Shown here: positions 8,839 through 18,656 of the stretch, piece by piece | Numbering within the stretch: position 1 is the first letter of the stretch | Layout of the letters: each line of letters opens with the position of its first letter | Assembly (NCBI GenBank): GCA_963808165.1 | Contig: CAWEET010000021.1 | Location: forward strand, 124,001-188,000 | Length of the DNA stretch: 64,000 bases | Direction of reading: 5' to 3' | Origin: Thiosocius sp963808165 | GTDB taxonomy: Bacteria > Pseudomonadota > Gammaproteobacteria > Chromatiales > Chromatiaceae | Translations under genes and position numbers: made by a program | The notes under the pieces: model-generated | The model's database searches: none | Seen by the model: only the letters and a program-made list of their open reading frames with translations | Told to the model about the DNA's origin: nothing

Positions 8839-11800
8839 ATGGCCGCTGAATTCGTCCATTTGCACGTGCATTCCGAGTACTCGCTGGTGGACGGTGTGGC
8901 GCGGATCAAGCCGCTGGTTGCACGGGTCTCCGAGCTGAGTATGCCGGCGGTCGCACTGACCGATCAGTCGAACATGTTTGCGCTGGTGCGCATCTACAAG
9001 GCGGCGATGGCCGTCGGTGTGAAACCGATCGCGGGTGTCGATGCCTGGGTGCGCAACCCCGATGATGCGAACAAACCAGATCGCCTGATCCTGCTGGTAC
9101 AGAACCGCCAGGGTTACCGCAATCTCACCGAACTGGTTTCGCGCAGTTATCGCGAGGGGCAGCATCTGGGACGGGCGATGATGGAGCCCGACTGGTTCAC
9201 GCCGACATCGACCGCCGGACTGATTGCACTTTCCGGCGGGCGTGAGGGCGACGTCGGGCGCGCGCTGACGGCCGCGAAGCCACGGCTGGCGGAGCAGCGC
9301 CTGGATGCCTGGTTGAAGCTGTTCGGGGACCGCTACTATCTGCAACTGGTGCGGACCGGGCGGGAACTCGAGGAGGATTGTCTGCACGCCAGCGTCGCGC
9401 TGGCCGCTGCCAAGGGCGTGCCGGTCGTGGCGACCAACGGCGTGTGTTTCCTCGCTGCCGAGGAATATCCCGCGCATGAGGTGCGCGTATGCATCCACGA
9501 GGGCCGCACGCTGGACGATCCTCGCCGTGCCAAAGTCCATTCGGAGCAGCAGTACCTGCGCTCGCCCTCGGAGATGGCCGAGTTGTTTGCCGACATCCCC
9601 GAGGCACTGCAGAACTCTGTCGAGATCGCCAAACGCTGCAACCTGGAAATCACCCTGGGCAAGAATTTTCTGCCGGACTTCCCGGTCCCGCAGGGCATGA
9701 CCATGGATGACTTCTTCCGCGCCGAGTCGCGGCGTGGGCTGGAAGCGCGTCTGGGGCGCATCCTGGACCCCCAGGCAGCCGACTTCGCCGAGCGCCGCCG
9801 ACCCTACGACGAGCGACTCGAAACCGAGCTCGAGGTGATCATCAACATGGGGTTCCCCGGCTACTTCCTGATCGTGGCCGATTTCATCCAGTGGGCAAAG
9901 GACAACGATGTGCCGGTCGGTCCGGGCCGCGGCTCAGGTGCCGGCTCACTGGTAGCCTATGCGCTGAAGATCACCGATCTGGATCCACTCGAGCACGACC
10001 TGCTGTTCGAGCGTTTCCTGAACCCCGAGCGCGTCTCCATGCCGGACTTCGACGTTGATTTCTGCATGGACAAGCGTGATCTGGTGATCGATTACGTGGC
10101 GCGCAAGTACGGCCGTGACTCGGTGTCTCAGATCATTACCTTCGGCTCGATGGCCGCCAAGGCCGTGGTGCGCGATGTCGGGCGGGTACTCGGGCATCCC
10201 TATGGCTTTACCGACCGCGTTGCCAAGATGGTGCCGTTCGAAATCGGCATGACCCTGGACAAGGCGCTGGCTGACAGCGAGGACCTGCGGCACGCCTACG
10301 AGCAGGACGAAGAGGTCACCCAGCTGATCGATATGGCGAAACGGCTGGAAGGTCTGGCGCGCAATGCCGGCAAGCACGCCGGCGGTGTGGTGATCGCCCC
10401 CGGCAGACTGACCGATTTCAGCCCGCTGTACTGTGAATCGGATGGCACCAATCTGGTCACCCAGTACGACAAGGACGATGTGGAGGCCGCGGGGCTGGTG
10501 AAGTTCGACTTCCTCGGACTGCGTACGCTGACGATCATCGACTGGGCGTTGAAGGCGGTCAACGAGCAGCGCCGCGCAGCCGGCGAGCAGGCGATCGATA
10601 TCGCTGCGATCCCGGTCGACGACCCGGCCGCCTTCGCGCTGATAAAGACCGCTGAGACCACTGCGGTGTTCCAGCTGGAATCCGAGGGCATGAAGAAGCT
10701 GATCGGAAAGCTACAGCCCGACTGTTTCGACGATATCACCGCGCTGGTCGCCCTGTATCGCCCCGGCCCGTTGCAGTCGGGCATGGTCGACGACTTCATT
10801 GCGCGCAAGCATGGTGTGCAGGAGGTGTCGTACCCGCATTCGGACCTCGAACCGATTCTGGCCCCGACCTACGGGGTCATCCTGTATCAGGAGCAGGTCA
10901 TGCAGATCGCCCAGGTGCTTGCCGGCTACACGCTGGGCGGTGCCGATCTGTTGCGTCGCGCGATGGGCAAGAAGAAGGCCGAGGAGATGGCCAAGCAGGG
11001 CGAGATCTTCCGTAGCGGTGCAGTTGCACGGGGGGTCGACGCGGACACGGCGACTTATATCTTCGATCTGATGGAGAAATTCGCCGGATACGGTTTCAAC
11101 AAGTCGCACTCGGCGGCCTATGCGCTGGTTTCATATCAGACCCTGTGGCTCAAGGCGCACTATCCGGCCGCCTTCATGGCAGCGGTCCTGTCGTCGGACA
11201 TGGACAATACCGACAAGGTGGTGACTTTTATCGAAGAGTGCCGCTCGATGAAGCTCAGCGTCGAGCCGCCGGACGTCAACCGTTCCAGTTATATGTTCAC
11301 CGTCGACGGCGACGACACGGTGGTGTACGGCCTCGGTGCGATCAAAGGCGTCGGCGAGGGTGCCATCGAGGGCATCGTCGAGGCGCGCCAGCGAGGTGGT
11401 CCGTTCGGTGATCTGTTCGGATTCTGCCGCCGCATCGATCTGAAGAAGGCCAACCGCCGGGTGCTCGAGGCGCTGATCCGGGCCGGGGCTCTGGATCGCC
11501 TGGGTGCGAATCGCGCGACCTTGATGATCCAGCTGCCGCTGGCTCTGAAGATGGCCGAACAGCATGCGGCAATGCAGGCGGCCGGTCAGGACGACCTGTT
11601 TGGGATGTCGGAGCCGGAACCGGCGGCGCCGGCCGCCGGCGTGGTCCCGGACACGATTGAGGAATGGGACGACGACCAGCGACTTGCCGGTGAGAAGGAG
11701 ACCCTAGGCCTCTTCCTGACCGGACACCCGATCGATTTCTACGAGCCGGATCTCAAGGCCCTGCTCAACAGCCGGATCGCCAAGCTGTCGCTCGATGACG

Positions 11801-12408
11801 TGCGCGAGACGCGCGGGCGTCGGGGTCACGGCAAGAAGGTCATGGTGGCAGGCATGGTGGTTGCGGTGAATCGGCGCAACACCCAGAACGGCACCATGGC
11901 TTCGGTGTTGCTCGATGACAAGTCCGGGCGCATCGAGGCGACACTGTTCAGCCAGACTTATGAGCGTTTTCGCGACGAAATCGCCAACGACCGGGTCCTG
12001 GTGGTGGAGGGGACCTTGGTGCATGACGACTATCGCGGCGGACTCGGCATTCGGGCCGACAGCGTCTGCGGCCTGGAAGATGTCCGGATGCAAAGGGCAG
12101 CCGTGGTCGAGATCGATCTGAACGTGGAATGGCTGCAGCAGCACGGGCTGACCGGTGATGCCTTGATCCACCAGTTGCGGTCATTGTTCGAACCGGTCCG
12201 CGATGGTGACTGCGACGTGCGGTTGCACTACCGGCGCCGCGACGCCGAGGTATTGCTGCGGCTGGCCGATGAGTGGCGTATCAGGCCGACAGACGGATTT
12301 CTGCGACAGGCGCAACGTCTCTTCGGCATCGACGCCTTGCGACTTCGCTTTCGTGCCGTTACCGCCGAGCCGGCTGGGCGCAGCGTCGACTACGCGCGTT
12401 CGGGCTGA
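8839..12408 (+). CDS. dnaE: DNA polymerase III subunit alpha
   Basis: Catalytic subunit of the replicative polymerase, 1189 residues. It has an N-terminal PHP domain starting FVHLHVHSEYSLVDG, the C-family polymerase core with the catalytic aspartates in MPDFDVDFCMDKRD, then helix-hairpin-helix and OB-fold regions (the OB domain near residues 990-1080). ATG 8839 gives the family N-terminus MAAEFVHLH. A longer in-frame ATG at 8773 adds 22 residues without similarity. Length is normal for the DnaE1 group. Confidence 0.96.
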   Translation: MAAEFVHLHVHSEYSLVDGVARIKPLVARVSELSMPAVALTDQSNMFALVRIYKAAMAVGVKPIAGVDAWVRNPDDANKPDRLILLVQNRQGYRNLTELVSRSYREGQHLGRAMMEPDWFTPTSTAGLIALSGGREGDVGRALTAAKPRLAEQRLDAWLKLFGDRYYLQLVRTGRELEEDCLHASVALAAAKGVPVVATNGVCFLAAEEYPAHEVRVCIHEGRTLDDPRRAKVHSEQQYLRSPSEMAELFADIPEALQNSVEIAKRCNLEITLGKNFLPDFPVPQGMTMDDFFRAESRRGLEARLGRILDPQAADFAERRRPYDERLETELEVIINMGFPGYFLIVADFIQWAKDNDVPVGPGRGSGAGSLVAYALKITDLDPLEHDLLFERFLNPERVSMPDFDVDFCMDKRDLVIDYVARKYGRDSVSQIITFGSMAAKAVVRDVGRVLGHPYGFTDRVAKMVPFEIGMTLDKALADSEDLRHAYEQDEEVTQLIDMAKRLEGLARNAGKHAGGVVIAPGRLTDFSPLYCESDGTNLVTQYDKDDVEAAGLVKFDFLGLRTLTIIDWALKAVNEQRRAAGEQAIDIAAIPVDDPAAFALIKTAETTAVFQLESEGMKKLIGKLQPDCFDDITALVALYRPGPLQSGMVDDFIARKHGVQEVSYPHSDLEPILAPTYGVILYQEQVMQIAQVLAGYTLGGADLLRRAMGKKKAEEMAKQGEIFRSGAVARGVDADTATYIFDLMEKFAGYGFNKSHSAAYALVSYQTLWLKAHYPAAFMAAVLSSDMDNTDKVVTFIEECRSMKLSVEPPDVNRSSYMFTVDGDDTVVYGLGAIKGVGEGAIEGIVEARQRGGPFGDLFGFCRRIDLKKANRRVLEALIRAGALDRLGANRATLMIQLPLALKMAEQHAAMQAAGQDDLFGMSEPEPAAPAAGVVPDTIEEWDDDQRLAGEKETLGLFLTGHPIDFYEPDLKALLNSRIAKLSLDDVRETRGRRGHGKKVMVAGMVVAVNRRNTQNGTMASVLLDDKSGRIEATLFSQTYERFRDEIANDRVLVVEGTLVHDDYRGGLGIRADSVCGLEDVRMQRAAVVEIDLNVEWLQQHGLTGDALIHQLRSLFEPVRDGDCDVRLHYRRRDAEVLLRLADEWRIRPTDGFLRQAQRLFGIDALRLRFRAVTAEPAGRSVDYARSG

Positions 12409-12462
12409 GCCTCCGGCCGAGTCCGTCGTGTCGCGCAGACGCTGAAACCGGCCTTCATAGGT

Positions 12463-12468
12463 TATGAT
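12463..12468 (+). promoter_or_regulatory. Possible -10 element upstream of accA
   Basis: TATGAT at 12463-12468 stands 37 bases before the accA start, in the 96-base dnaE-accA gap. The matching -35 position (about 12440) is poor, so this is only a candidate. Confidence 0.25.
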
Positions 12469-12504
12469 GCGCACGGTAGGAACCGCCCTCAGCGACAATA
12501 CAGA

Positions 12505-13461
12505 ATGAATCTTGATTTTCTCGAATTCGAGCAACCGATCGCCGAACTACAGGCAAAGATCGAGGAATTGCGCCTGGTCGGCAACGACAACGAGATCAAT
12601 ATCCAGGAGGAAATCGAGCGCCTGGAGGGCAAGAGTCGCTCGCTGACGGAGTCGATTTTCGCCAGCCTGACACCCTGGCAGATCTCGCAATTGGCACGCC
12701 ATCCGCTGCGACCCTATACGCTCGACTACGTCGCGCGGATCATCGACGATTTCGAGGAACTGCACGGAGACCGGGCCTTTGCCGACGACAAGGCGATCGT
12801 CGGGGGGCTGGGTCGGATCGGCGGCCGGCCGGTGATGCTCATCGGCCACCAGAAGGGTCGCGACACCAAGGAAAAGATCAGCCGCAATTTCGGTATGCCA
12901 CGGCCCGAGGGCTATCGCAAGGCACTGCGCCTGATGCGCATGGCCGAACGCTTCGGGCTACCTATATTGACCTTTATCGACACGCCGGGTGCGTATCCCG
13001 GCGTCGGCGCCGAAGAACGTGGCCAGAGCGAGGCGATTGCCCGGAATCTGTTCGAGATGGCTGGCCTGCGTACCCCGATCATCGCCACCGTGATCGGCGA
13101 GGGAGGGTCCGGCGGGGCGCTGGCGATCGGGGTCGCCGATCGACTGATGATGCTGCAGTACAGTACCTATTCGGTGATCTCGCCCGAGGGCTGTGCCTCG
13201 ATTCTGTGGAAGGACGCCGAGAAGGCGCCGCTGGCGGCCGAGGCCATGGCGATCACCTCGACACACCTAAAAGACCTCCAGTTGATCGACGATATCGTGC
13301 CCGAGCCACTCGGCGGCGGTCACCGTGACCCGGATGCCGTCGCGCGCCATCTGGAAGGTGCCTTGCTGTCCGCCCTGGATGCGGTCGCCGAGCAACCGCT
13401 GGAACGCCTGTTGGAGCAGCGGTACGAGCGTCTGATGGCCTACGGTGTCGTCGCCAAATAG
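12505..13461 (+). CDS. accA: Acetyl-CoA carboxylase carboxyltransferase subunit alpha
   Basis: The 318-residue alpha subunit of the carboxyltransferase that moves CO2 from biotin to acetyl-CoA, the first step of fatty acid synthesis. It has the helical N-terminal part (residues 1-60) and the crotonase-like domain with motifs RPYTLDYV, GHQKGRDTKEK and GEGGSGGALAIGVAD. It sits next to dnaE as in E. coli, and its 3' end overlaps tilS by 17 bases. Confidence 0.95.
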   Translation: MNLDFLEFEQPIAELQAKIEELRLVGNDNEINIQEEIERLEGKSRSLTESIFASLTPWQISQLARHPLRPYTLDYVARIIDDFEELHGDRAFADDKAIVGGLGRIGGRPVMLIGHQKGRDTKEKISRNFGMPRPEGYRKALRLMRMAERFGLPILTFIDTPGAYPGVGAEERGQSEAIARNLFEMAGLRTPIIATVIGEGGSGGALAIGVADRLMMLQYSTYSVISPEGCASILWKDAEKAPLAAEAMAITSTHLKDLQLIDDIVPEPLGGGHRDPDAVARHLEGALLSALDAVAEQPLERLLEQRYERLMAYGVVAK

Positions 13462-14797
13462 GCCCGAATCCAACCGGTTCGAGCCGCAGCAGCTGCTCGA
13501 GCAACTCAACGAGCGCTTTCCACGGCCGGCCGGCTACTGCGTCGCCTTCAGCGGGGGACTCGACTCGACCGTGCTGCTGCATGCCCTGGTCGCCATCCGC
13601 GGGCTCCTGCGCGCCCCGCTGTCGGCGATACATATCGACCATGCGCTGCAGCCGGGCTCGGCCAATTGGCTGCGGCACTGCCGGCAGCAGTGCGGGCAAC
13701 TTGATATCCCGCTGCAGACGCTGCTGGTCGACGCCGTCGCGCGACCCGGCGAAAGCCCCGAGGCGGCGGCCCGCAATGCGCGTTATGCTGCCATCGCTAC
13801 GCTGCTCGCTCCGCGGGCAATGCTGCTGACCGCGCATCATCAGGACGACCAGGCCGAGACCCTGCTACTGCAGCTGCTGCGTGGTGCCGGCGTCGAGGGT
13901 CTCGCGGCGATGCCGGCGATTCGCGAGCGGCAAGACGGTTGGCATGCCCGGCCCCTGCTGCCGTGGTGCCGCACTGCGCTGCACACCTGGGCGGTTGCCG
14001 GGCGGCTGCACTGGATCGACGACCCGAGCAACGCACAGACGGTTGCCGACCGCAATTACCTGCGGCATCAGGTGTTGCCTCAGTTGCGGGTGCGCTGGCC
14101 GGCGGCCACCGACAATATCGCACACAGCGCGATATTGTGCGCCGAGGCCGCCGAGTCGCAGCGCCGGCAGGCACAACAGGATTTGCAAGGTGTGCTTTCC
14201 GAGGATCGGCGGCGCTTGCGGGTGGCGGCCCTGCGCGAGCTTTCACCGGCCGCAGCACGCCGGGTACTGCGCAGCTGGCTGCACTCGATGGCGCTGCCAC
14301 CGTTGCCGCGACGGCGCCTGCACGAGGCCATCGAACAGCTCTGCGCGGCGAGGTCCGACGCAGCCGTGTGCGTTGCCTGGGGCAACCACGAACTGCGCCG
14401 ATTCCGTGACGAGGTATGGCTGATTCGGCAGGACGTTGCGCCTGTGCCTTCACAGCCGCTCGAATGGGTGGACGACGAGTTGGCCTTGGGCCCGGGCCTG
14501 GGTCGGCTGCGGCGTCGCGCCGGGCCCGGTGGCATCGATCGTGCCTGTTGGGAGCAGGGCCGGGTACAGGTGCGTTACCGAGCCGCCGGGTTGCGCTGCC
14601 GGCCGGCCGGCCGAGCCGGCAGTCGCAGCTTCAAGAAAATGGCGCAGGAGCTGCGCATCCCGCCCTGGCAGCGCGACCGCACGCCGTTGATCTACATAGA
14701 CGGCCGGATAGCGGCGATCGCCGATGCCTGTGTATGCGAGCCGTTCGCTGCGCCGAAGGGAGACATCGGCTGGATGGTCGATTGGGTGGAATGTTGA
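13445..14797 (+). CDS. tilS: tRNA(Ile)-lysidine synthase TilS
   Basis: ATP-dependent enzyme that attaches lysine to C34 of tRNA-Ile(CAU), changing its codon reading from AUG to AUA. The 450-residue protein shows the PP-loop SGGLDSTVLLHAL, the following HIDHALQPGS and TAHHQDDQAETLLLQLLRG motifs, and a C-terminal substrate-binding domain. GTG 13445 overlaps accA by 17 bases. The start is not certain, but no nearer one preserves the N-terminal domain. Confidence 0.92.
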   Translation: MSSPNRPESNRFEPQQLLEQLNERFPRPAGYCVAFSGGLDSTVLLHALVAIRGLLRAPLSAIHIDHALQPGSANWLRHCRQQCGQLDIPLQTLLVDAVARPGESPEAAARNARYAAIATLLAPRAMLLTAHHQDDQAETLLLQLLRGAGVEGLAAMPAIRERQDGWHARPLLPWCRTALHTWAVAGRLHWIDDPSNAQTVADRNYLRHQVLPQLRVRWPAATDNIAHSAILCAEAAESQRRQAQQDLQGVLSEDRRRLRVAALRELSPAAARRVLRSWLHSMALPPLPRRRLHEAIEQLCAARSDAAVCVAWGNHELRRFRDEVWLIRQDVAPVPSQPLEWVDDELALGPGLGRLRRRAGPGGIDRACWEQGRVQVRYRAAGLRCRPAGRAGSRSFKKMAQELRIPPWQRDRTPLIYIDGRIAAIADACVCEPFAAPKGDIGWMVDWVEC

Positions 14798-14991
14798 ACG
14801 CCGCAGGCAGATTCGCGGGCCCGCGAGCCGCGCAACGGGGTCGCCGGCATTGCTGCGATGCCGCATCGGACGCGGAGTCTGGCGCATCGCCAATCAACGA
14901 CTGCGGGTAGCGTGGCGTTGTCGGTGAGGTCGACACGGCGCATCGCGCGTCCTCGCCAGGCACGTTTCTGATCGCGCTGAAACGATGCGAG

Positions 14992-15011
14992 CTTCCCGCA
15001 CGGCCCACTAG
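14992..15011 (+). repeat. Solitary right end of the 269-nt structured element (family A)
   Basis: CTTCCCGCACGGCCCACTAG matches the right terminus of the complete element at 41053-41321 in 19 of 20 bases, including the CTAG. No left end or internal stem is found upstream. The rest of the tilS/PqiA gap (14798-15045) holds no gene and only a 14-base palindrome at 14813-14826. This looks like a remnant of a deleted copy, 34 bases before the next gene. Confidence 0.5.
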
Positions 15012-15045
15012 CTAAGCTGCACGTACGCAAGGGTATTCGACGTCA

Positions 15046-15582
15046 ATGGCATTCTTCAACAGCTATGCAGCCCGTCACCCGCTGCGCGGCATCGTCATCA
15101 ATCTGCTGCTGATGGTTGCGCTGGCGCTGCTGGTCTATGGCCTGCAGGCGCCGATTCTGACGCTGGAGAAGTTCTACGTTTTCAGCAATACGGTAAGCCT
15201 GCTGTCTGCGTTGCAGACACTGGCCAGCGAGGCGGAGTGGGGCCTGTTCCTGTTGGTCGGGGCGTTCAGCGTGGCCTTCCCGGTGCTGAAGATCCTGCTG
15301 TTGGCGTTGGTCTGGAATTTCGATGTGTCGAGGGGGGCCGCTCACCAGCGGCGCCTCGAGTGGTTGGCACGCTACAGCAAGTGGTCGATGCTGGACGTGT
15401 TCGTGGTTGCACTGCTGGTCGTTTCGGTCAAACTGGGTGCCCTGGTCGAGGCGCGGGTAGAGGCAGGGATATATGCTTTCGCGGCCAGCGTGGTCCTGAC
15501 CATGCTGCTGTCCGCCTGGATCGGCGCGCATGCCGCCGATCTGCCCCCCAGGCCTGACCGCCAAACAATCAACGGAGGCTGA
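15046..15582 (+). CDS. PqiA-domain (paraquat-inducible protein A-like) membrane protein
   Basis: A 178-residue integral membrane protein with about four hydrophobic segments (near residues 17-35, 60-90, 112-130 and 138-160). The C-terminal half resembles the PqiA/YebS membrane domain, including a GIYAFAASVVLTML-like segment. In E. coli, PqiA-type proteins partner with MCE proteins in lipid trafficking between membranes. No MCE partner is adjacent here, and this is a single-domain version. The function is inferred from the family only. The next gene starts 5 bases after the stop. Confidence 0.6.
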   Translation: MAFFNSYAARHPLRGIVINLLLMVALALLVYGLQAPILTLEKFYVFSNTVSLLSALQTLASEAEWGLFLLVGAFSVAFPVLKILLLALVWNFDVSRGAAHQRRLEWLARYSKWSMLDVFVVALLVVSVKLGALVEARVEAGIYAFAASVVLTMLLSAWIGAHAADLPPRPDRQTINGG

Positions 15583-15587
15583 ATGAG

Positions 15588-15884
15588 ATGCACGTGACCC
15601 TGGTCCATGTCCGTGTAAAGCCGGAGCATATCGATCCGTTTGTCGAGGCTTGTCGGCTGAATCACGAGGGTTCCACTACTGAGCCCGGCAATCGACGTTT
15701 CGATATCCTTCAGGACGCAGCTGACCCGACGCACTTCGTGCTCTACGAGGCATACGCAAGCGAGGCGGACGCCAGGGCCCACAAGGAGACGGCCCATTAT
15801 CACGCCTGGCGGGAGACGGTTGCCGACATGCTGGCCGGTCCCCGCGAGGGGCAGCCGTTCACCGGCCTGTTCCCGGCCGCCTGA
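15588..15884 (+). CDS. ABM-domain (antibiotic biosynthesis monooxygenase-like) protein
   Basis: A 98-residue dimeric alpha/beta-barrel type protein resembling YgiN/LsrG. Recognisable features are the opening VTLVHVRVKPEHIDPF, the central EPGNRRFDILQDAADPTHF and the H-rich HKETAHYHAW. Members are quinol monooxygenases, isomerases or small stress proteins, so the substrate cannot be stated. It is five bases from the PqiA-like gene, suggesting one transcript. Confidence 0.7.
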   Translation: MHVTLVHVRVKPEHIDPFVEACRLNHEGSTTEPGNRRFDILQDAADPTHFVLYEAYASEADARAHKETAHYHAWRETVADMLAGPREGQPFTGLFPAA

Positions 15885-15897
15885 GCGGGACCGACAG

Positions 15898-15927
15898 TTG
15901 GGGCGTTGGTCTGCCCTGAGCTACAAT
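15898..15927 (+). promoter_or_regulatory. Candidate sigma-70 promoter for prfB-lysS
   Basis: TTGGGG (15898-15903) and TACAAT (15922-15927) are 18 bases apart and would start transcription about 20 bases before the prfB start. The gap otherwise holds only a G-rich stretch that serves as the prfB ribosome binding site. Confidence 0.4.
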
Positions 15928-15953
15928 GGCAAGCTTACTTTTGGGGGCCCAGC

Positions 15954-17052
15954 ATGCAGGACATCAATCCGATTACGAACAAAATCGCCGATTTGAGGGG
16001 ACGCCTGGAGTCTCTCAGGGGGTATCTTTGACTACGAGGGCAAGAAGGAACGCCTGACCGAGGTACTGCGCGAGCTTGAGGACCCGGAGATCTGGAACGA
16101 CCAGGAGCGGGCGCAAGCCCTCGGCAAGGAGCGGTCGCTTCTCGAGGGCGTGGTGCTCAACATGGACGAGCTGCGCAGCGGCCTCGAGGATGGCGCCGAC
16201 CTGCTGCAGATGGCGGTCGACGAAGGCGACGCGGGCACGGTGGATTCCATCGCCGAGGATGTCGACGCGTTCGACGGGCGTGTCGCCGAGCTCGAGTTCC
16301 GCCGGATGTTCTCGGGAGAGCTGGACGCCAGCAATGCCTTCCTCGACATCCAGGCGGGTTCCGGTGGAACCGAAGCCCAGGACTGGGCCGAGATGCTGCT
16401 GCGCATGTACCTGCGCTGGGGTGAGCAGCATGGTTTCAAGACCGAGCTGATGGAGGCCTCGCCTGGCGAGGTCGCCGGGATCAAGTCGGCCACGATCCGC
16501 TTCGAGGGCGAGTACGCCTTCGGCTGGCTGCGCACCGAAACCGGCGTTCACCGGCTGGTGCGAAAGTCGCCGTTCGATTCGGGTAACCGGCGTCACACCT
16601 CGTTCAGCTCGGTGTTCGTCTCGCCCGAGATCGACGACTCGTTCGAGATCGATATCAACCCGGCCGACTTGCGTATCGACGTATACCGTGCCTCCGGCGC
16701 CGGCGGCCAGCACGTCAACCGGACCGAGTCCGCGGTGCGAATCACGCATTTGCCGACCAACACGGTCACGCAATGCCAGAACGACCGTTCCCAGCACAAG
16801 AACAAGGACCAGGCGATGAAGCAGCTCAAGGCCAAGCTGTATGAGCTGGAGATGCAGAAGCGCAGCGAGAACCAGCAGGCGGTCGAGGACAGCAAGTCGG
16901 ACATCGGCTGGGGCAGCCAGATTCGCTCCTATGTGCTCGACCAGTCGCGCATCAAGGACCTGCGTACCGGCGTGGAAACGGGCAATACCCAGGCGGTCCT
17001 CGATGGTGGCCTGGATCCTTTCATCGAGGCAAGCCTGAAGAGCGGGCTCTGA
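15954..17052 (+). CDS. prfB: Peptide chain release factor 2 (programmed +1 frameshift)
   Basis: Release factor that recognises UGA and UAA stop codons. The frame from ATG 15954 runs 25 codons to an in-frame TGA at 16029-16031. A +1 slip on CTT gives GAC TAC GAG and continues to 17052, total 365 residues, the same length as E. coli RF2. The catalytic GGQ is in YRASGAGGQHVNRTES. The domain order (helical domain 1, codon-recognition domain 2, GGQ domain 3) is normal. lysS follows 80 bases later, as in E. coli. Confidence 0.96.
16017..16032 (+). promoter_or_regulatory. Programmed +1 frameshift signal of prfB
   Basis: AGGGGGTATCTTTGAC contains the internal Shine-Dalgarno AGGGGG, the slippery CTT and the weak stop context TGAC. 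It is identical to the autoregulatory RF2 site of E. coli. When RF2 is scarce the ribosome pauses at TGA and shifts, restoring RF2 synthesis. Confidence 0.95.
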
Positions 17053-17132
17053 GAAGGTTGCCCGGATAGCGGTTTTCCGTGGGTCACGAGGTATCCGTGT
17101 CCCTCCTGTGTCCATTGGGGTTGAGTAGTCAA

Positions 17133-18614
17133 ATGAGTGATCAGCAGCCAGACGAAAACAGACTCATCGCGCAGCGCCGCGAGAAGCTCGCCGCGATCCG
17201 TGAGAACGGCGGCGCGTTTCCCAATCATTTTCGGCGCGATGTGCTTGCGGCTGAACTACAGGACCGGCTCGGTGGGAAGAGCAAGGAGGAACTCGAGCAG
17301 CTCTGTCAGCGCGCCAGCGTCGCCGGACGCATCATGGCCCGCCGCGGGCCCTTTATCGTCATCCAGGATATGTCCGGACGCATTCAGTTCTACGTCGACA
17401 AGAAGAATCTGCCCGAACAACTTGCGGCGCACATCAAGGCTTGGGACATCGGCGACATCGTTGGCGGAGAAGGCCCGGTCCACAAGTCGGGCAAGGGCGA
17501 CCTGTATCTCTACCTGGACGATGCGACCCTGCTGACCAAGGCGCTGCGTCCGTTGCCCGAGAAGTGGCACGGTCTGGCCGATCAGGAGCTTCGCTACCGT
17601 CAGCGTTATGTCGATCTGATCGTCAACCAGCAGGCGCGTGACACCTTCGTACTGCGTTCACGCATAATCGATTATATACGGCGCTATTTCGTCGATGCCG
17701 GGTTCCTGGAAGTCGAGACGCCGATGATGCAGGTGATCCCCGGTGGCGCGACTGCGCGTCCGTTCGTGACCCACCATAATGCGCTGGACATGGCGCTGTA
17801 TCTGCGCATCGCACCCGAGCTGTATCTGAAGCGCCTGGTCGTCGGCGGTTTCGAGAAGGTCTTCGAGATCAACAGGAATTTTCGCAATGAAGGCCTGTCC
17901 ACCAGGCACAATCCTGAGTTCACGATGATCGAGTTCTACGAGGCCTACGTCGACTTCAGGAACTGCATGGACCGAACCGAGGAACTGATGCGCGGCATTG
18001 CGCGCGATCTGCTCGGCACGACCGACGTGGAATACCAGGGCGAGACCTTTGACTTCGGCAGGGCCTTTACACGCATGACCGTAAGGGAGTCCATCCTGCA
18101 CTTCAACCCGGACATTCCCGCCGGCGGTATCGACGACCTGCCAAAGGCGGTAGCTCATGCCGAGCGTCTTGGCATCGAGGTGAAGCCAAGCTATGGCCTC
18201 GGCAAGGTGCAGATCGAGATCTTCGAGCGGACCGTCGAGCACCGACTCCTCGATCCGACCTTCATCACCGGCTACCCAACCGAGGTGTCGCCACTGGCAC
18301 GGCGCAACGACCAGGATCCGTTCGTCACCGATCGCTTCGAGTTCTTCGTCGGTGGGCGTGAACTCGCCAACGGCTTTTCCGAACTCAACGACCCGGAAGA
18401 TCAGGCAGAACGCTTCCGCCGCCAGGTCGAGGAAAAGGATGCCGGCGATGAAGAGGCCATGCACTTCGATGCGGACTACATCCGCGCCCTCGAACATGGT
18501 CTGCCCCCGACGGCCGGCGAGGGAATCGGCATCGACCGCCTGGTGATGCTGTTCACCAATTCGCCATCGATCCGTGACGTCCTGCTTTTTCCGCATATGC
18601 GCGTCGAGGCATGA
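17133..18614 (+). CDS. lysS: Lysyl-tRNA synthetase, class II
   Basis: Cytosolic enzyme that charges tRNA-Lys, 493 residues. It has an N-terminal OB-fold anticodon-binding domain (about residues 60-160) and the class II core: motif 2 around FRNEGLSTRHNPEFTMIEFYEAY, and motif 3 in GIGIDRLVMLFTNSPSIRDV near the C-terminus. ATG 17133 yields the usual short acidic leader. A longer in-frame GTG at 17079 is less likely. Confidence 0.96.
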   Translation: MSDQQPDENRLIAQRREKLAAIRENGGAFPNHFRRDVLAAELQDRLGGKSKEELEQLCQRASVAGRIMARRGPFIVIQDMSGRIQFYVDKKNLPEQLAAHIKAWDIGDIVGGEGPVHKSGKGDLYLYLDDATLLTKALRPLPEKWHGLADQELRYRQRYVDLIVNQQARDTFVLRSRIIDYIRRYFVDAGFLEVETPMMQVIPGGATARPFVTHHNALDMALYLRIAPELYLKRLVVGGFEKVFEINRNFRNEGLSTRHNPEFTMIEFYEAYVDFRNCMDRTEELMRGIARDLLGTTDVEYQGETFDFGRAFTRMTVRESILHFNPDIPAGGIDDLPKAVAHAERLGIEVKPSYGLGKVQIEIFERTVEHRLLDPTFITGYPTEVSPLARRNDQDPFVTDRFEFFVGGRELANGFSELNDPEDQAERFRRQVEEKDAGDEEAMHFDADYIRALEHGLPPTAGEGIGIDRLVMLFTNSPSIRDVLLFPHMRVEA

Positions 18615-18656
18615 GCACTGCGGCTGTCAGATATTTCCGGTTTATGGCCCAACCAA

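Noticed and set aside
16029..16031. In-frame TGA in prfB as evidence of a pseudogene
   Set aside because: The surrounding sequence is the canonical RF2 programmed frameshift signal and the remainder is full length.
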